Assembly: GCF_017876095.1 (NCBI RefSeq)
Contig: NZ_JAGINM010000042.1
Coordinates: 1 to 33,041 of the forward strand
DNA length: 33,041 bases
Direction of reading: 5' to 3'
From: Azospirillum agricola
GTDB lineage: Bacteria; Pseudomonadota; Alphaproteobacteria; Azospirillales; Azospirillaceae
The first letter of the stretch is position 1. Each line of letters begins with the position of its first letter. The notes under the pieces were generated by a model. That model saw only the letters and a program-made list of their open reading frames with translations, was not told the DNA's origin and did no database searches. Made by a program: the position numbers and the translations under genes. Positions 32,978 to 33,041 of this stretch are shown here, one piece after another.

Positions 32978-33041
32978 CTGTGGGGAACCGGCCCGCCGAA
33001 GCGCCCCCCAGAGCTGGCGTAGGCGGGCCGGTTTTCCACAG
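32978..33041. repeat. 20-bp imperfect inverted repeat at the window end
   Basis: Arms 32978-32997 and 33022-33041 match as inverted complements at 18 of 20 positions, with 24 bp between them. The right arm ends exactly at the last base of the window. This could be a stem-loop, the terminal repeat of an element continuing beyond the window, or an assembly edge. Confidence 0.6.

Noticed and set aside
1..33041. tRNA, rRNA or CRISPR loci
   Set aside because: I saw no tRNA-like cloverleaf with a CCA-adjacent acceptor, no rRNA signature and no regularly spaced repeat array. A covariance-model search could still find a small RNA I missed.

Overview
The window looks like a high-GC alphaproteobacterial replicon, most likely Rhodospirillales and plausibly Azospirillum-like. 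This is inferred from codon use, chemoreceptor type, polyhydroxyalkanoate genes and family composition; I could not run a search. It may be a plasmid or chromid segment, since it is accessory in character, has several decayed genes and ends at a site-specific recombinase.

Layout. 1-692: C-terminal half of a sensor kinase, cut off from its phosphorylation domain. 990-2672: a chemoreceptor. 3220-7728: an operon-like run of a fused double ABC permease of the NitT/TauT type, its ATPase with an extra C-terminal domain, and a cation diffusion facilitator with three cytoplasmic domains. 7727-8497: a graveyard holding an IS630-type transposase scrap, a CBS-domain gene scrap and a MacB permease tail. 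8538-11321: an mgtA-like P-type ATPase with an internal deletion, coupled to an ABC exporter membrane domain that lacks an ATPase domain. 11356-11794: a frameshifted cytochrome c. 12059-16694: DUF2934, SPW-repeat, triple-BON, tandem-Usp and phasin-like proteins and a site-2-protease-like membrane peptidase. 16847-24730: PEP synthase, an HtrA-derived mini exported protein, a second Usp, an HtpX-like protease, a PHA synthase and an acetoacetyl-CoA-reductase-like SDR. 25345-29262: a small exported protein and a MacB/MacA-type efflux system. 29543-31799: an ECF sigma factor and RskA-type anti-sigma divergent from a DUF4394 protein. 31919-33041: a serine recombinase with inverted repeats beside it.

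The unifying signal is a 14-bp box of form TTGAT-N4-GTTAA. I found ten instances between 8115 and 29392, nearly all in front of genes: the CBS remnant, DUF2934, BON, PEP synthase, HtrA remnant, Usp, PHA synthase, SDR (two) and the efflux operon. It resembles the FNR/FixK/Dnr half-site pattern, but one half is consistently GTTAA or GTAAA instead of ATCAA. Gene content (Usp, BON, CBS, PEP synthase, PHA metabolism, membrane proteases, ion transporters) matches low-oxygen or stationary survival islands such as the low-oxygen-activated locus known in Burkholderia cenocepacia. My reading is a hypoxia/dormancy island under one Crp/FNR-family regulator encoded elsewhere, now eroding by deletions, frameshifts and IS insertion.
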